DNA from: Myxococcota bacterium
GTDB lineage: Bacteria; Myxococcota_A; UBA9160; UBA4427
Direction: 5' to 3'
Length of the DNA stretch: 34,339 bases
NCBI GenBank assembly: GCA_029268645.1
Contig: JAQWNI010000056.1
Coordinates: forward strand, 1-34,339
Position numbers and translations under genes: made by a program. Below the pieces are notes generated by a model. That model had not been told where the DNA came from, ran no database searches, and saw nothing but the letters and a program-made list of their open reading frames with translations. This document shows, in pieces, positions 25,387 through 34,339 of the stretch. Each line of letters begins with the position of its first letter. Within the stretch, counting starts at the first letter, position 1.

Positions 25387-27648
25387 TTAGCGCGCCTGGT
25401 TGACCCGCAGGGACTCTAGCCTCTGCGCCTCGGCGGGTGTGAACCGGCTCCCGAAGCGCTCGGCCCGTTCGATGAGCGGGGCGAGCGCGCTGCTGGGCGA
25501 CACGGCTTCGTTTTCGAGTTCGGCCCGTTCGAGCGCCAGTAATCCCGAGTACGGCCAGAGCGCCAGTGCTTGATCGAGTCGCTTGCGCGCTCGCTCGGTT
25601 TCTCCCAATTGGCGGAGCAATCGAGCGGAGGCCCATTGGGTGTCGATGTTTTCGGGTTCGGCCTCGATGGCCCGATCGAAAAACACGACGGCCTCGCGCG
25701 GTGATTCCGCCGAGCTGATTCGTCCCAATCCCGCCAAGGCTTCGGGGTTGCGGGGGTCGGCCTGGAGGGCTTCCAGGTAGGCGTTGCGGGCTTCCGTATC
25801 CCCAATGATCTCGAGTCGGTAGCCACGCAGCGCGGCTGCGGCGGCTGAGCCCTCGGGCAGCCCTGCCTCAAACGCCTCACTTTCGCTCAGGGCCAACTCC
25901 GTTTGCCCGGCTTCGAGACGGAGCTCAATTAATTTGCGGACCGCCGGGAGCCGTTCCGGATCTTGGTTCGGCAGCTGGTTGGCGCCGTAGCTTTCGAGGT
26001 ACTGGATTCCCGCTTCGACGCCAAACACCTCGGCGATGGCTTGTCCTGTCTTCGCCGTGGCCTCGCCATAGGCCTGACGCCCGTACGCATTGAGATCGAG
26101 CAGCGTCTGGCGCATCAGGTTCGCTTGGTTCATTCGTGCATACAGTTCGGTCAGTAAAATGAGTCCCTCGCGATCTGAAGCTGCGGTGGTTTGTAGTAAG
26201 GCCAAAAAATTCACTGCGTTCGGAATATCCCCTTCGGCGACTAGCATTCGGGCCAGTCGTGTGCGGGCGTCCGTCGCTCCGGCGTTGATTCGAATCGAAT
26301 AACGATAATCCGAAGCGGCCTGGTCAAAATCGCCGACCTGCTCAGCGGAGAGGGCTGCGGAATAGCGCGCCCAAGGATTGTCGGGCCAGAGCTGGAAGGC
26401 CCGATCAAAGTGTTTCAGGGCTTGACGGTGATCGCCGCGTTCTTGGGCAATACGGGCGCGGACCATCTCCTGGTGCGCTTCTACAGTCATCTGATCTGTC
26501 AGGGCCATGGCCTGATCGAAATCGCTATTGAGGATGAGAGCGTCTGCGTAGTCCAACATCAGCTGAGAGGTCGGCGCGTCAGCCGCTTGCATGAGTTCGA
26601 GTGCTTGAGCAAAAGCCTGGACGGCCTGGGGATGCTGCCCTTGCTCTTGATAGTGCTTGGCCAAGATCTGCCACGCGACTGGGGCATAGGCTGCAGAGAC
26701 AACCTCTGTGCCTTCAATTAAGAGTTGATCCGCTCCCTCGGTGTCGCCGGCAGCGACCAGGCGGATGGCGATTTTTCGCCGGTAATCGAGGGACTCGGGC
26801 AGCTTGACGAGACCTTCTTGCATGATTTTGAGGGAACGGCCGTACTCTCCCCGCTCATCAAAAAAGGTCACGGCGCTGGAAATTAGATTTGGATTTCCCG
26901 GGTACTCAAGGAGGCACTCGTTGAACCGCTCCAAAGCCAAATCGGCCTCTCCGCTGTCGTTGGCATACAAAGCTGTTGTGGTGCAGTGCCACCCCCGGAT
27001 TGTCTCATCGGAATCGGGGTTGGCCTCGATCATTTGGCCGAGTCGCTCAATCTCCTCGCCGGCCTCCTCGTAGCGCTCAAGGTTCAAAAGGGCCAAGATT
27101 CGGGGCTCCATGGCCCTCGCATTGTCGGGGTCAATTTCTAGGATCCGGTCGGTGTCCGCGAGGGCCTCGCTACTTCCGATCCGGGATGCGGCGGCTGCTC
27201 TGGCTCGGATGATCAGGAGGTCGACGTTATCCGGTTCCGCTTCCAGAACTTGAGAAACGAACTCGATGGTCGTCTCGAAGTTCCCGGTCCTGACTGAGTT
27301 GGCGGCGATCTGCTTGGCGGCGGCCGTTCTCCATTCTGGATTGAGCGCGGCTTTGCGCAGCGCCCATTCGGCCAATGTGGTCTCGCCAGAAAGCGAGAGG
27401 GCCCGTCCGTAGAGGTAGTTGATTTCCGCACTGTCGGGGTCTTCCGCGAGAATCCCGCGTAGGGTTTCGATGGACTCGGCGTTGAATTGGCCCTGAGACT
27501 CCGCCATCACCGCCTTGGCTCGCTCAACGGAGTCCGTCTGAGAGCAGGCGAGAAGCACACATCCCACGCCCCAGCCGAGGAGGAGAATGTAAAGAGATCT
27601 CCGTGTTGAAAGAAGTCTCCTTGTCGAGTTGGAATCGGTACTTTGCAT
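25387..27648 (-). CDS. TPR-repeat lipoprotein
   Basis: 753 aa; leader ending LLGWGVGCVLLAC, many TPR units (e.g. AEINYLYGRALSLSGETTLAEWALRKAALNPEW; HFDRAFQLWPDNPWARYSAALSAEQVGDFDQAASDYRYSI). Confidence 0.92.
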   Translation of the reverse strand: MQSTDSNSTRRLLSTRRSLYILLLGWGVGCVLLACSQTDSVERAKAVMAESQGQFNAESIETLRGILAEDPDSAEINYLYGRALSLSGETTLAEWALRKAALNPEWRTAAAKQIAANSVRTGNFETTIEFVSQVLEAEPDNVDLLIIRARAAAASRIGSSEALADTDRILEIDPDNARAMEPRILALLNLERYEEAGEEIERLGQMIEANPDSDETIRGWHCTTTALYANDSGEADLALERFNECLLEYPGNPNLISSAVTFFDERGEYGRSLKIMQEGLVKLPESLDYRRKIAIRLVAAGDTEGADQLLIEGTEVVSAAYAPVAWQILAKHYQEQGQHPQAVQAFAQALELMQAADAPTSQLMLDYADALILNSDFDQAMALTDQMTVEAHQEMVRARIAQERGDHRQALKHFDRAFQLWPDNPWARYSAALSAEQVGDFDQAASDYRYSIRINAGATDARTRLARMLVAEGDIPNAVNFLALLQTTAASDREGLILLTELYARMNQANLMRQTLLDLNAYGRQAYGEATAKTGQAIAEVFGVEAGIQYLESYGANQLPNQDPERLPAVRKLIELRLEAGQTELALSESEAFEAGLPEGSAAAAALRGYRLEIIGDTEARNAYLEALQADPRNPEALAGLGRISSAESPREAVVFFDRAIEAEPENIDTQWASARLLRQLGETERARKRLDQALALWPYSGLLALERAELENEAVSPSSALAPLIERAERFGSRFTPAEAQRLESLRVNQAR

Positions 27649-27749
27649 CCCGATACTGTAGCCTCTGGGCGCCTACGCGCCTTTTGAGTCGGCGCACGAT
27701 AGGGTGGCCATTTGGCCGAAGGCTTTAACAAAAAGAGGTCACTCGCTCC

Positions 27750-29159
27750 TTGTCTGATGAAACTCGTCACATTCGGTGGCCCTGGCTCGCCGGGGCGCTC
27801 ATTTCTTTCAGCCTACTCGTCGGGCTCTTGCTCTTTGCCTGGGCTCCCGGGGGCGTTTCCTCGACCCGACCTATAGGATCATTGGAGGACGTGGAGAGTC
27901 TGGCCGAGCGGGAGGATCTAAACGTCCTTTTTATCTTGCTCGATACGCTTCGAGCGGACCGGCTCACCCCCTACGGGTATGAACGCGACACGAGTCCCCA
28001 TCTAGCGGCGTTGGCAGAAGAGGGGGTTCGATTCGATCGGCATCTTGCGCAGTCGTCTTGGACCAAGGCCTCGATGGCTTCGATGTGGACCGGGCTGTAC
28101 CCGATGCGGGCCGGGATCACCCGCTTTGATCAAGTGATTCCCGAGGATGCGAAATTGCCCGCCGAGCGATTGTCGGAGGCAGGTTTCGATACGGTCGGGC
28201 TCTACCGAAACGGTTGGGTCTCGCCCAATTTCGGGTTCGGTCAAGGTTTCGATATCTACGTCAAGCCAGGCGGTCGTCCGATGGCCCCTTCTGTCCGGCG
28301 AGACAATCCCACGATCAAGGGCTCCTTCTCGGACGAAGACGTGCTCTACTCGGCGATGGAATACCTTCGGGTTAATGGGCAAGGCCATTGGTTTCTCTAT
28401 TTGCATCTCATGGACATCCATGAGTACACCTATGACGAAGAATCAGCGCTGTTTGGGGGTGACTACTCTGACGTCTACGATAATTCGATTCGTCGCGTAG
28501 ATGCTCTGCTCGGCGCACTTTTTGATTTCCTTGATGCCCAGGGGCTCTCGGACAGGACCCTAGTGGTCGTGGCCTCGGATCACGGAGAGGCTTTTCGGGA
28601 GCGCGGATTCGAGGGGCATGCGCGGGCGGTTTTTCGAGAGTCGACAGAGGTGCCGCTGCTGATTCGGTTCCCCTTCCGGCTGGAGCCCGGCATCGTGGTC
28701 TCCAGTCGAAGTCGTAATATCGATATCTGGCCGACTCTGCTCGACTTGCTGGGCCTAGAGGGCCCCAGTTTGACAGACGGGCAATCTTTGGTTGATGTGA
28801 TCCTGGCAGAGGGGCGGGGGCAGTCGGACGAACAGATGGATTCGGGCATTTCCCACTTGGATACGACCTGGGGGCGTCCCGACATGCCTTCCAGGCATGC
28901 TGTCGCCGTCGTGGACGGGCCCTATCGCTATGTCCGTCACACCGCTGGCCCGAGCGTGCAGGAGAGCCTCTTCGACGCAGAAGAAGACCCCCTGGAGTTG
29001 CAAGACCTTGCGGAAGAGCAGCCGGAAAAGCTCATCGAGTTGCGTGCTCGGGGGGTGGAGTATCTCGAAACGTCTCCTGCGTGGGGAGAGGCATCGACCC
29101 GGGAAATCGGCGAGATGGAACTGAATCAACTTCGCGCCCTGGGGTATGCCATCCCCTGA
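27750..29159 (+). CDS. Sulfatase-like alkaline phosphatase superfamily protein, membrane-anchored
   Basis: 469 aa, TTG start; N-terminal TM; NVLFILLDTLRADRLTPYGYERDTSPHLAALAEEGVRFDRHLAQSSWTKASMASMWTGLYP; VVVASDHGEAFRERG. Confidence 0.92.
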   Translation: MSDETRHIRWPWLAGALISFSLLVGLLLFAWAPGGVSSTRPIGSLEDVESLAEREDLNVLFILLDTLRADRLTPYGYERDTSPHLAALAEEGVRFDRHLAQSSWTKASMASMWTGLYPMRAGITRFDQVIPEDAKLPAERLSEAGFDTVGLYRNGWVSPNFGFGQGFDIYVKPGGRPMAPSVRRDNPTIKGSFSDEDVLYSAMEYLRVNGQGHWFLYLHLMDIHEYTYDEESALFGGDYSDVYDNSIRRVDALLGALFDFLDAQGLSDRTLVVVASDHGEAFRERGFEGHARAVFRESTEVPLLIRFPFRLEPGIVVSSRSRNIDIWPTLLDLLGLEGPSLTDGQSLVDVILAEGRGQSDEQMDSGISHLDTTWGRPDMPSRHAVAVVDGPYRYVRHTAGPSVQESLFDAEEDPLELQDLAEEQPEKLIELRARGVEYLETSPAWGEASTREIGEMELNQLRALGYAIP

Positions 29160-29239
29160 TGGGCTTGCGGGCAGACTTCGCGCTTCGCGTGGCATCGTGC
29201 AATGTGCAGGGCGAGAAGAAAGAGTGGGGCGGGTTCTCT

Positions 29240-31912
29240 TTAGAAGGTGACCGAGAGCGTTCCGCCAAACATGCGCGGTTCGCCTGTAAAGTAGATTGTG
29301 GTTTGCTGGAAGATCGTCGCGTCGAAGGCGAAGCTCTTGTAGACCTCGTTGGTGACATTTCGGACAAACGCTTCGACGGTGAAGTTGCCAACCGGCGGTT
29401 GGTAGATGAAGAGCAGGTTGTGCAGCCAGTAGGGCTCCTGGCCGATCGTATTCTCAGGCAGAAAAATTTTGCCCTGATCGTTTTCGACGCCGCGGCCTTC
29501 GGTCGGGTCGAAATAGACGGTGTCGGTCCATGCGCCATCGTACCGAGCCGTGACCGCCCCGTAGCGGCCCAGGCGGACGGTTTGTTCTGCGGTCAAGCTA
29601 ATCTTGTACTGAGGCGAATTGACCATGCGGTTACCGCTGTAATTTAGATCCTGAACCTTCGTGACGGCGGCGCCGCCCTGGTCCGGCGTAACGATGACCG
29701 TGTTCTGGAGAACGAGTTCGGTGAAGGTACTCTCCAGCCAGCTGAATCGCGCTTGAATACGCGTGTTGTCAAAGGGGCGTACGTCGGCGGACAACTCGGC
29801 GCCGTAAATCTCGACGCCTTGAGCGTTGATGACCACAAATTCCGGAGTCGACCCGGAGCTGTTTTGCACAGTAAAGAGTTGGTAGTCCGTGTAGTCGTAG
29901 TAAAAGAGCGAGAAGTTGAGGCCGAGTTTGTTGTCTAGAAAAGACGACTGCAATCCCGTCTCGTAGGCGTTGTTGGTTTCCGGCTCCGCGTAGGTGACTC
30001 CCTCTTCGGGCCGCAGGGCAGCGGCCGCATTGAAGTGACCGCCCTTCCAGCCTCGCGTGTATTTCCAGTACGCGTGCGCGTCGTCTCTAAAATTGTAGGT
30101 CAGGCGCAGTTCGCCGGTCGGAGCAGATCGAGTTTCGGTCCGGTCACCCTCGATGGGGCTGCCCGCACGGACCAAGAAGAAGTCGATTGCCTTTTGTTCC
30201 CAGTTAAAGCGCACCCCCCCGTCAAGGGTGAAGTCATCCCAAAAGGGCCACGAGAAGTCTGCGTAGACACCCAGCCCATAGCTGTCTTGCGTGTAATCTC
30301 GAAAGCTGATCGCGAAGGCCGTAGCCTCGCCGAAGTCTGTCGTCGTTACGACCGCTAGATCTTCTTGAAGATAAAAAGCACCGACAGACCAATCGAAAGA
30401 TTCGCTTTCCCACATCCCGTTAAGTTGGAGGTTCTGATAGAACTGCCAGCCTTGATCAGTGCTCGTGATCTCAAACCGGGTGTTGGGGGTCTGGTCTGTA
30501 TCGGAGGCGATGCCTCGATCGTAGCCGTCGTAACCCGAGACGGTTTTCAGAGTGAGATCGTGGGGGAGAGCGATTTCCCCATTGACAAAACCGCCGTACA
30601 CGAGATTGGTCGTTCGGCCGGGCCTATTGTAGTAACCCGTGTAGGGGTCCGAGTCGAGTTCTGCGCCGATCTGGTTAGCGACCCCGATGGTTGCTTGGTT
30701 TCCCGCTTCGGTGGGAGAAAGCCCTCGAGCTTCATTCAGTGAGACGAGGTCCGTGATCATGTTTCTGACTTGAGGTCGCTGGAACCCGCCGGCGTCGGGG
30801 CCACTGAGAATGCCATTGAGGGACGAACCGTCGGGGAAGTTTTGTGTTCCCGCGGTGCCGTAAGAGATTCCCTGGCGGCTCCACTCATCTCGTCGGCTCA
30901 CGTGGCCGTTGATAATCCAGTCCTGATCTAGGGTGGGCTGATAACGGAGGTTGAGTCGAGTGGCCCAATTACCGAGGTCGTTCACCTTCGTCGTCGTGTT
31001 AAAGGGCACCTGAGAAAACCCATCGGAGAAACGGACGAAAGGCTGCGTGAGGATCGAACCTCGAACGGGGACCTCTTCGCCGCAAAGAGACCAAAGGGGG
31101 CTGTTCCCAGGCGGTGGATTGTCCTGCGTGCCGGGCTTCGGGCGATATCCCGGGTACTCGGTGAAGCCCCCACAGCCATTGTTCTGGTAGCCGTCTCGAA
31201 ACGTCGTCCGAAACGCAAACCGCGCGAAGAGGACATCTTCGACGACCGGGGCTTCGATGGCGCCGTCGAAGTCGTTGTAGTTGTAGTTGCCGTAGGTGGA
31301 CCGCAGGTACCCACCAAAAATTCCGGTGGGTTTTCGAGAATACATTTTGATTGCCCCGGCCGAGGCATTGCGCGCGGCTCCCTTGCCAACGGGACCTCGA
31401 AAAATGCTGACCCCTTCAATATCGAACAGGGTGCCGAGTTGCATGGCGGGCGCATTGATAGCGACATCGTCCTGGAAGATGGCTACGGCCCCGGAGGCGT
31501 TGGCGCTGAAGTCGTTCAGCCCCACGCCGCGGATGAAGAAAGTGGGCGTCGTCGATCCTGTCGTGACGATTTCGAGATTGGGCGTGAAGTCCGCTAAGTC
31601 AGCAATGCTGAGCGCACCAAGCGCTTCGACATCCGCGGCGGAAAACCCCGTGACGGAGTCCCCAGCCGCGTAGGCGGCCGCGGTATCGGACTCTCCGGCG
31701 ACCACAGTTCTGACTTCGGTCCCCGGGGCCAAGCTGTTCGGGTCGAACTCGGACGGCGCACTGACGGACGTGGTTTCCCCGCCTGCAGCGGAGTCTCCGG
31801 TCGAATCGAGTGCCTGCCCTGTCGAGGTCTGTGCCTTGGCGTCCGGCGCAGCGATGAACAAGATACCGGCAAGGTGAGTGACCGCGAGTGCGATGATCGC
31901 GCTGCGCCTCAT
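29240..31912 (-). CDS. TonB-dependent receptor
   Basis: 890 aa; signal peptide, plug domain (FFIRGVGLNDFSANASGAVAIFQDDVAINAPAMQLGTLFDIEGVSIFRGPVGKGAARNASAGAIKMYSRKP), C-terminal beta-barrel ending GGTLSVTF. Confidence 0.97.
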   Translation of the reverse strand: MRRSAIIALAVTHLAGILFIAAPDAKAQTSTGQALDSTGDSAAGGETTSVSAPSEFDPNSLAPGTEVRTVVAGESDTAAAYAAGDSVTGFSAADVEALGALSIADLADFTPNLEIVTTGSTTPTFFIRGVGLNDFSANASGAVAIFQDDVAINAPAMQLGTLFDIEGVSIFRGPVGKGAARNASAGAIKMYSRKPTGIFGGYLRSTYGNYNYNDFDGAIEAPVVEDVLFARFAFRTTFRDGYQNNGCGGFTEYPGYRPKPGTQDNPPPGNSPLWSLCGEEVPVRGSILTQPFVRFSDGFSQVPFNTTTKVNDLGNWATRLNLRYQPTLDQDWIINGHVSRRDEWSRQGISYGTAGTQNFPDGSSLNGILSGPDAGGFQRPQVRNMITDLVSLNEARGLSPTEAGNQATIGVANQIGAELDSDPYTGYYNRPGRTTNLVYGGFVNGEIALPHDLTLKTVSGYDGYDRGIASDTDQTPNTRFEITSTDQGWQFYQNLQLNGMWESESFDWSVGAFYLQEDLAVVTTTDFGEATAFAISFRDYTQDSYGLGVYADFSWPFWDDFTLDGGVRFNWEQKAIDFFLVRAGSPIEGDRTETRSAPTGELRLTYNFRDDAHAYWKYTRGWKGGHFNAAAALRPEEGVTYAEPETNNAYETGLQSSFLDNKLGLNFSLFYYDYTDYQLFTVQNSSGSTPEFVVINAQGVEIYGAELSADVRPFDNTRIQARFSWLESTFTELVLQNTVIVTPDQGGAAVTKVQDLNYSGNRMVNSPQYKISLTAEQTVRLGRYGAVTARYDGAWTDTVYFDPTEGRGVENDQGKIFLPENTIGQEPYWLHNLLFIYQPPVGNFTVEAFVRNVTNEVYKSFAFDATIFQQTTIYFTGEPRMFGGTLSVTF

Positions 31913-31931
31913 TTATTTTTGATTTCCGAGA

Positions 31932-31951
31932 ATCGGGCGGACCCGATCGGG
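31932..31951. promoter_or_regulatory. Overlapping inverted half-sites in the TBDR/OMP divergent promoter
   Basis: ATCGGG-cgga-CCCGAT overlapping CCCGATCGGG, 20-40 bp upstream of the TBDR start. Confidence 0.35.
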
Positions 31952-31999
31952 GTGGGTGCATGTTTACAAGATGCGGAAGTGTAATACTGTGCCGGTCCA

Positions 32000-33094
32000 A
32001 TGCAATCCTCCCCGACAAAACCTAGAGCTCGAGTCTCCGCGCTTCCGCTACTCTTGGTGCGGATCACAGCGGTGTTGTTGGCCCTAGGCCTGTTCGCCCC
32101 GGCGTCGGGGAGAGCAGAGGGGCAGGAAGGCGGGGGCGATGAGTCGCTCACGCCTGCCGAGCGAATAGAGGAAGCACGCCGAGCGGACTCGAAACGGTTC
32201 GCCATCGGGCTGTCTCTGACAAGCGGCGTTTTGATTGCCCAACAAAACGGTAGTGTTCGGACAAAAGCGGACATCGGGCTCCCTCCGGATCCCCCGACCG
32301 CCTATGGCTGGCCGGACGGGGCCTTTATACAGGCCCCCACACCCTTCGGAAGAAACTTGGATAAGTCTCTTCTGACGGTCTCCCCCAATGTGGGGGCGAC
32401 GATCGACATCCTGACGCCTGCCTTGGGTTTTATTCCGCTGAAGCCGCGACTTTTCGCAGTCGCTGAGATTCTGCCGACCTTTGCCGGGGAAGTGACCGTC
32501 GCCCTCGACGGCGCTGCGACGAAATTCCTGATCCAACCCGCCACGACGAGTCCGAGAAGTTATCCCGCTTCGGTGATCGGGGGGCAGGGAACTCGAATCG
32601 ACTCTCAGGTGATGACGACGACGCTGGCCGCCAGTGTCGGAGTTTCCTTCGATGTGATCTTCCGAGATCGACTCGTCCGGTTGCGTCCCGGGGTGGGATG
32701 GATTCGCTGGGGCGTGATCGCCGAAGGCAAGGTCTTAGCCGCGTATAAAGATGATCCCGATCCGCTCGGGTCGGTGGTGCTTCCCCCCCCGTCTTTCGGT
32801 CAGAATTTCCGATTGGTGCAGTTGGGCGGTCGTGGCGCAGGATTCTTTAATGGTGTTGGGCCAACGCTTGAGGTTGAGATGGAGCTTCAATCCGAAGGGT
32901 CGTTCCGGCCTTCGCTCTATCTCACCGGCGGAGCTTTTCGAACGCTTGGTAATAACGAGCTGAGTTTTTCTTCCGAGACATCCGTCGATGACGCGTTGGG
33001 TGAGGGTGAATACTCGGCGACTTGGAAGTTACAGGCGCAGGACTGGAATTATCGAATGGGATTGGGCTTTCGTGTGCGCTGGGTGGGCCTCTAA
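32000..33094 (+). CDS. Putative outer-membrane beta-barrel protein
   Basis: 364 aa; signal-like leader (LLLVRITAVLLALGLFAPASGRAEG), alternating beta-rich sequence; C-terminus WNYRMGLGFRVRWVGL. Confidence 0.7.
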   Translation: MQSSPTKPRARVSALPLLLVRITAVLLALGLFAPASGRAEGQEGGGDESLTPAERIEEARRADSKRFAIGLSLTSGVLIAQQNGSVRTKADIGLPPDPPTAYGWPDGAFIQAPTPFGRNLDKSLLTVSPNVGATIDILTPALGFIPLKPRLFAVAEILPTFAGEVTVALDGAATKFLIQPATTSPRSYPASVIGGQGTRIDSQVMTTTLAASVGVSFDVIFRDRLVRLRPGVGWIRWGVIAEGKVLAAYKDDPDPLGSVVLPPPSFGQNFRLVQLGGRGAGFFNGVGPTLEVEMELQSEGSFRPSLYLTGGAFRTLGNNELSFSSETSVDDALGEGEYSATWKLQAQDWNYRMGLGFRVRWVGL

Positions 33095-33108
33095 GGGGGG
33101 AGCGCTGA

Positions 33109-34339
33109 GTGTCCGCCCGGCCCTCCCGCTTTGATGAAATTCGCTGGCAGGGCCTGGCTTCCCCAACGCTTGAGATCGCCAGCCACGGGGCCGTCGCGGT
33201 TCTCTTCCTGTTAGTCCTGGGGGCGGTGGGGCAACCCATTATCACCGACGACCTGTGGTGGCATCTTGGCATTGGGGCCCACTATTGGAACCTGGGTCCG
33301 TGGCTTCAAACCGACCCCTTCCTCTACTTGGCCGAGCAACCGCCTGCTCCTGCGGCTTGGCTATTTGGCCTGGGTTTGCACGGGACCGTGTCGGTCTTGG
33401 GGTTTCAAGGCCTTCGGGTGCTTCATGTTCTCATCGTCTTTTGGATTGGGTCCCTGGCTTGGTCCTTGATGTATCGAGTCAGTGGCTCTCGGGTCGGGGC
33501 AAGCCTGGGGCTGGCGGTTTTTCTCTGTCTCGCAGCTTTTCGTTTGTTTCAGCTGCGGCCCCACTTGGCCACTCTTCTGGGCACATTGTTGGTGATTCGT
33601 CTTCTCGTAGTCGATCGTCGTGCTCCCAGCCTCGCGCGCGTTGCGCTTGCGGCGCTGGTTTTTGCTGTGTGGGCCAATCTGCATGGGGCATTCTTGATGG
33701 GCTTGGTCCTCGTTTTGGCAGCATCGCTCGGGGCCCTTTGTGCGGTCGGCTTGGGAGAGCAGGATTCTCGAAAGCGGAGTCGACGTTTATGGGGGGCGAT
33801 GCTCGTCGGTGCGCTGGCGACGACCGTCCATCCGATGGGTTGGCGTTCCCTTACGCCCTTCTTTGTAGCCGGAGCGGAGACCCCGGACTTGAGCGTGGTG
33901 AGCGATGAATGGGCTCCGGTCAATCTCTTCTCGATGCCCGTTTCGAACCTGCCGCCCACGCCTGAAGTGTGGGCTGGGCTTTGGGTGGTGCTGTTAGCCT
34001 TGATCGGGCTGACTGCGGGTTTGGCTTTTAGGAAAGAGCTTTGGGCCCGTCTCGATTGGGCCCTTTGCGCCGTCGGCTGGGCTTCCGCGGTGGGCATGTT
34101 GTCCGCGGTTCGTCTCAACTGGTTGGGCTTCGTTGTAGCGCTTGCGCTGGTTCACATGGGCAGGGTGTGGGCTGAGGGGGGGAGATGGTCGATGCCCAGC
34201 CTGGGAATGCGCCGGACCGCCGGCTTGGCCATGGCACTGATTTTACTGGGTTCGTTTTGGCGCTGGGGTGATTGGCTCATGATTTCGCCCGGGCTGACTG
34301 CCGAGCGTTACCCGCTGGCGTATTCGATCGACAAGTATC
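33109..34339 (+). CDS. Polytopic membrane protein, glycosyltransferase-like (C-terminus beyond window)
   Basis: GTG-initiated frame open to the edge: MSARPSRFDEIRWQG...ITDDLWWHLGIGAHYWNLGPWLQTDPFLYL...AVWANLHGAFLMGLVLVL, many TM segments. Not in the ORF track because it is incomplete. Confidence 0.75.
   Translation, partial: MSARPSRFDEIRWQGLASPTLEIASHGAVAVLFLLVLGAVGQPIITDDLWWHLGIGAHYWNLGPWLQTDPFLYLAEQPPAPAAWLFGLGLHGTVSVLGFQGLRVLHVLIVFWIGSLAWSLMYRVSGSRVGASLGLAVFLCLAAFRLFQLRPHLATLLGTLLVIRLLVVDRRAPSLARVALAALVFAVWANLHGAFLMGLVLVLAASLGALCAVGLGEQDSRKRSRRLWGAMLVGALATTVHPMGWRSLTPFFVAGAETPDLSVVSDEWAPVNLFSMPVSNLPPTPEVWAGLWVVLLALIGLTAGLAFRKELWARLDWALCAVGWASAVGMLSAVRLNWLGFVVALALVHMGRVWAEGGRWSMPSLGMRRTAGLAMALILLGSFWRWGDWLMISPGLTAERYPLAYSIDKY

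Noticed and set aside
33255-33908. 217-aa plus-strand ORF in the last gene
   Set aside because: Out-of-frame reading inside the polytopic membrane protein that begins at GTG 33109 and stays open to the window edge.
1-34339. CRISPR array, tRNA, rRNA or mobile element
   Set aside because: No regularly spaced repeats, cloverleaf candidates, rRNA stretches, transposase or integrase proteins were apparent by eye. tRNAscan-SE, Rfam and ISfinder searches would be needed to exclude them formally.

Overview
This is a GC-rich bacterial chromosomal window of about 34 kb, densely coding on both strands. The layout and gene families suggest a deltaproteobacterial or Binatota-like environmental genome, but that is only an impression. 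I saw no rRNA, tRNA, CRISPR array, transposase or integrase. Recognisable families:
- EthD-like fragment
- SAM methyltransferase
- M15 peptidase with an SH3-like N-terminus
- possible deazaflavin-dependent nitroreductase-like protein
- AttH/CrtC-like DUF7064/7065-type protein
- molybdopterin oxidoreductase
- SDR
- tandem universal stress protein
- ABM-domain monooxygenase
- P450 plus TetR operon
- glucuronokinase-like GHMP kinase plus sugar nucleotidyltransferase
- MDR quinone oxidoreductase
- cyclase
- DUF420 protein
- amidase
- M48 peptidase plus LemA
- an exported protein with an IPTL-CTERM-like tail
- TPR lipoprotein
- sulfatase-like alkaline phosphatase superfamily protein with Thr at the usual Cys/Ser position
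- TonB-dependent receptor
- outer-membrane barrel candidate
- large polytopic membrane protein running off the right edge

The best candidates for something undescribed are:
- a compact block of uncharacterised envelope genes ending in a leaderless M15 peptidase (1240-4472)
- the divergent IPTL-CTERM-like surface protein
- a helical-repeat membrane protein (22011-23321)
- several perfect inverted repeats that look like operators or terminators, notably one directly upstream of the P450-TetR operon and a three-half-site element at 21809-21839.
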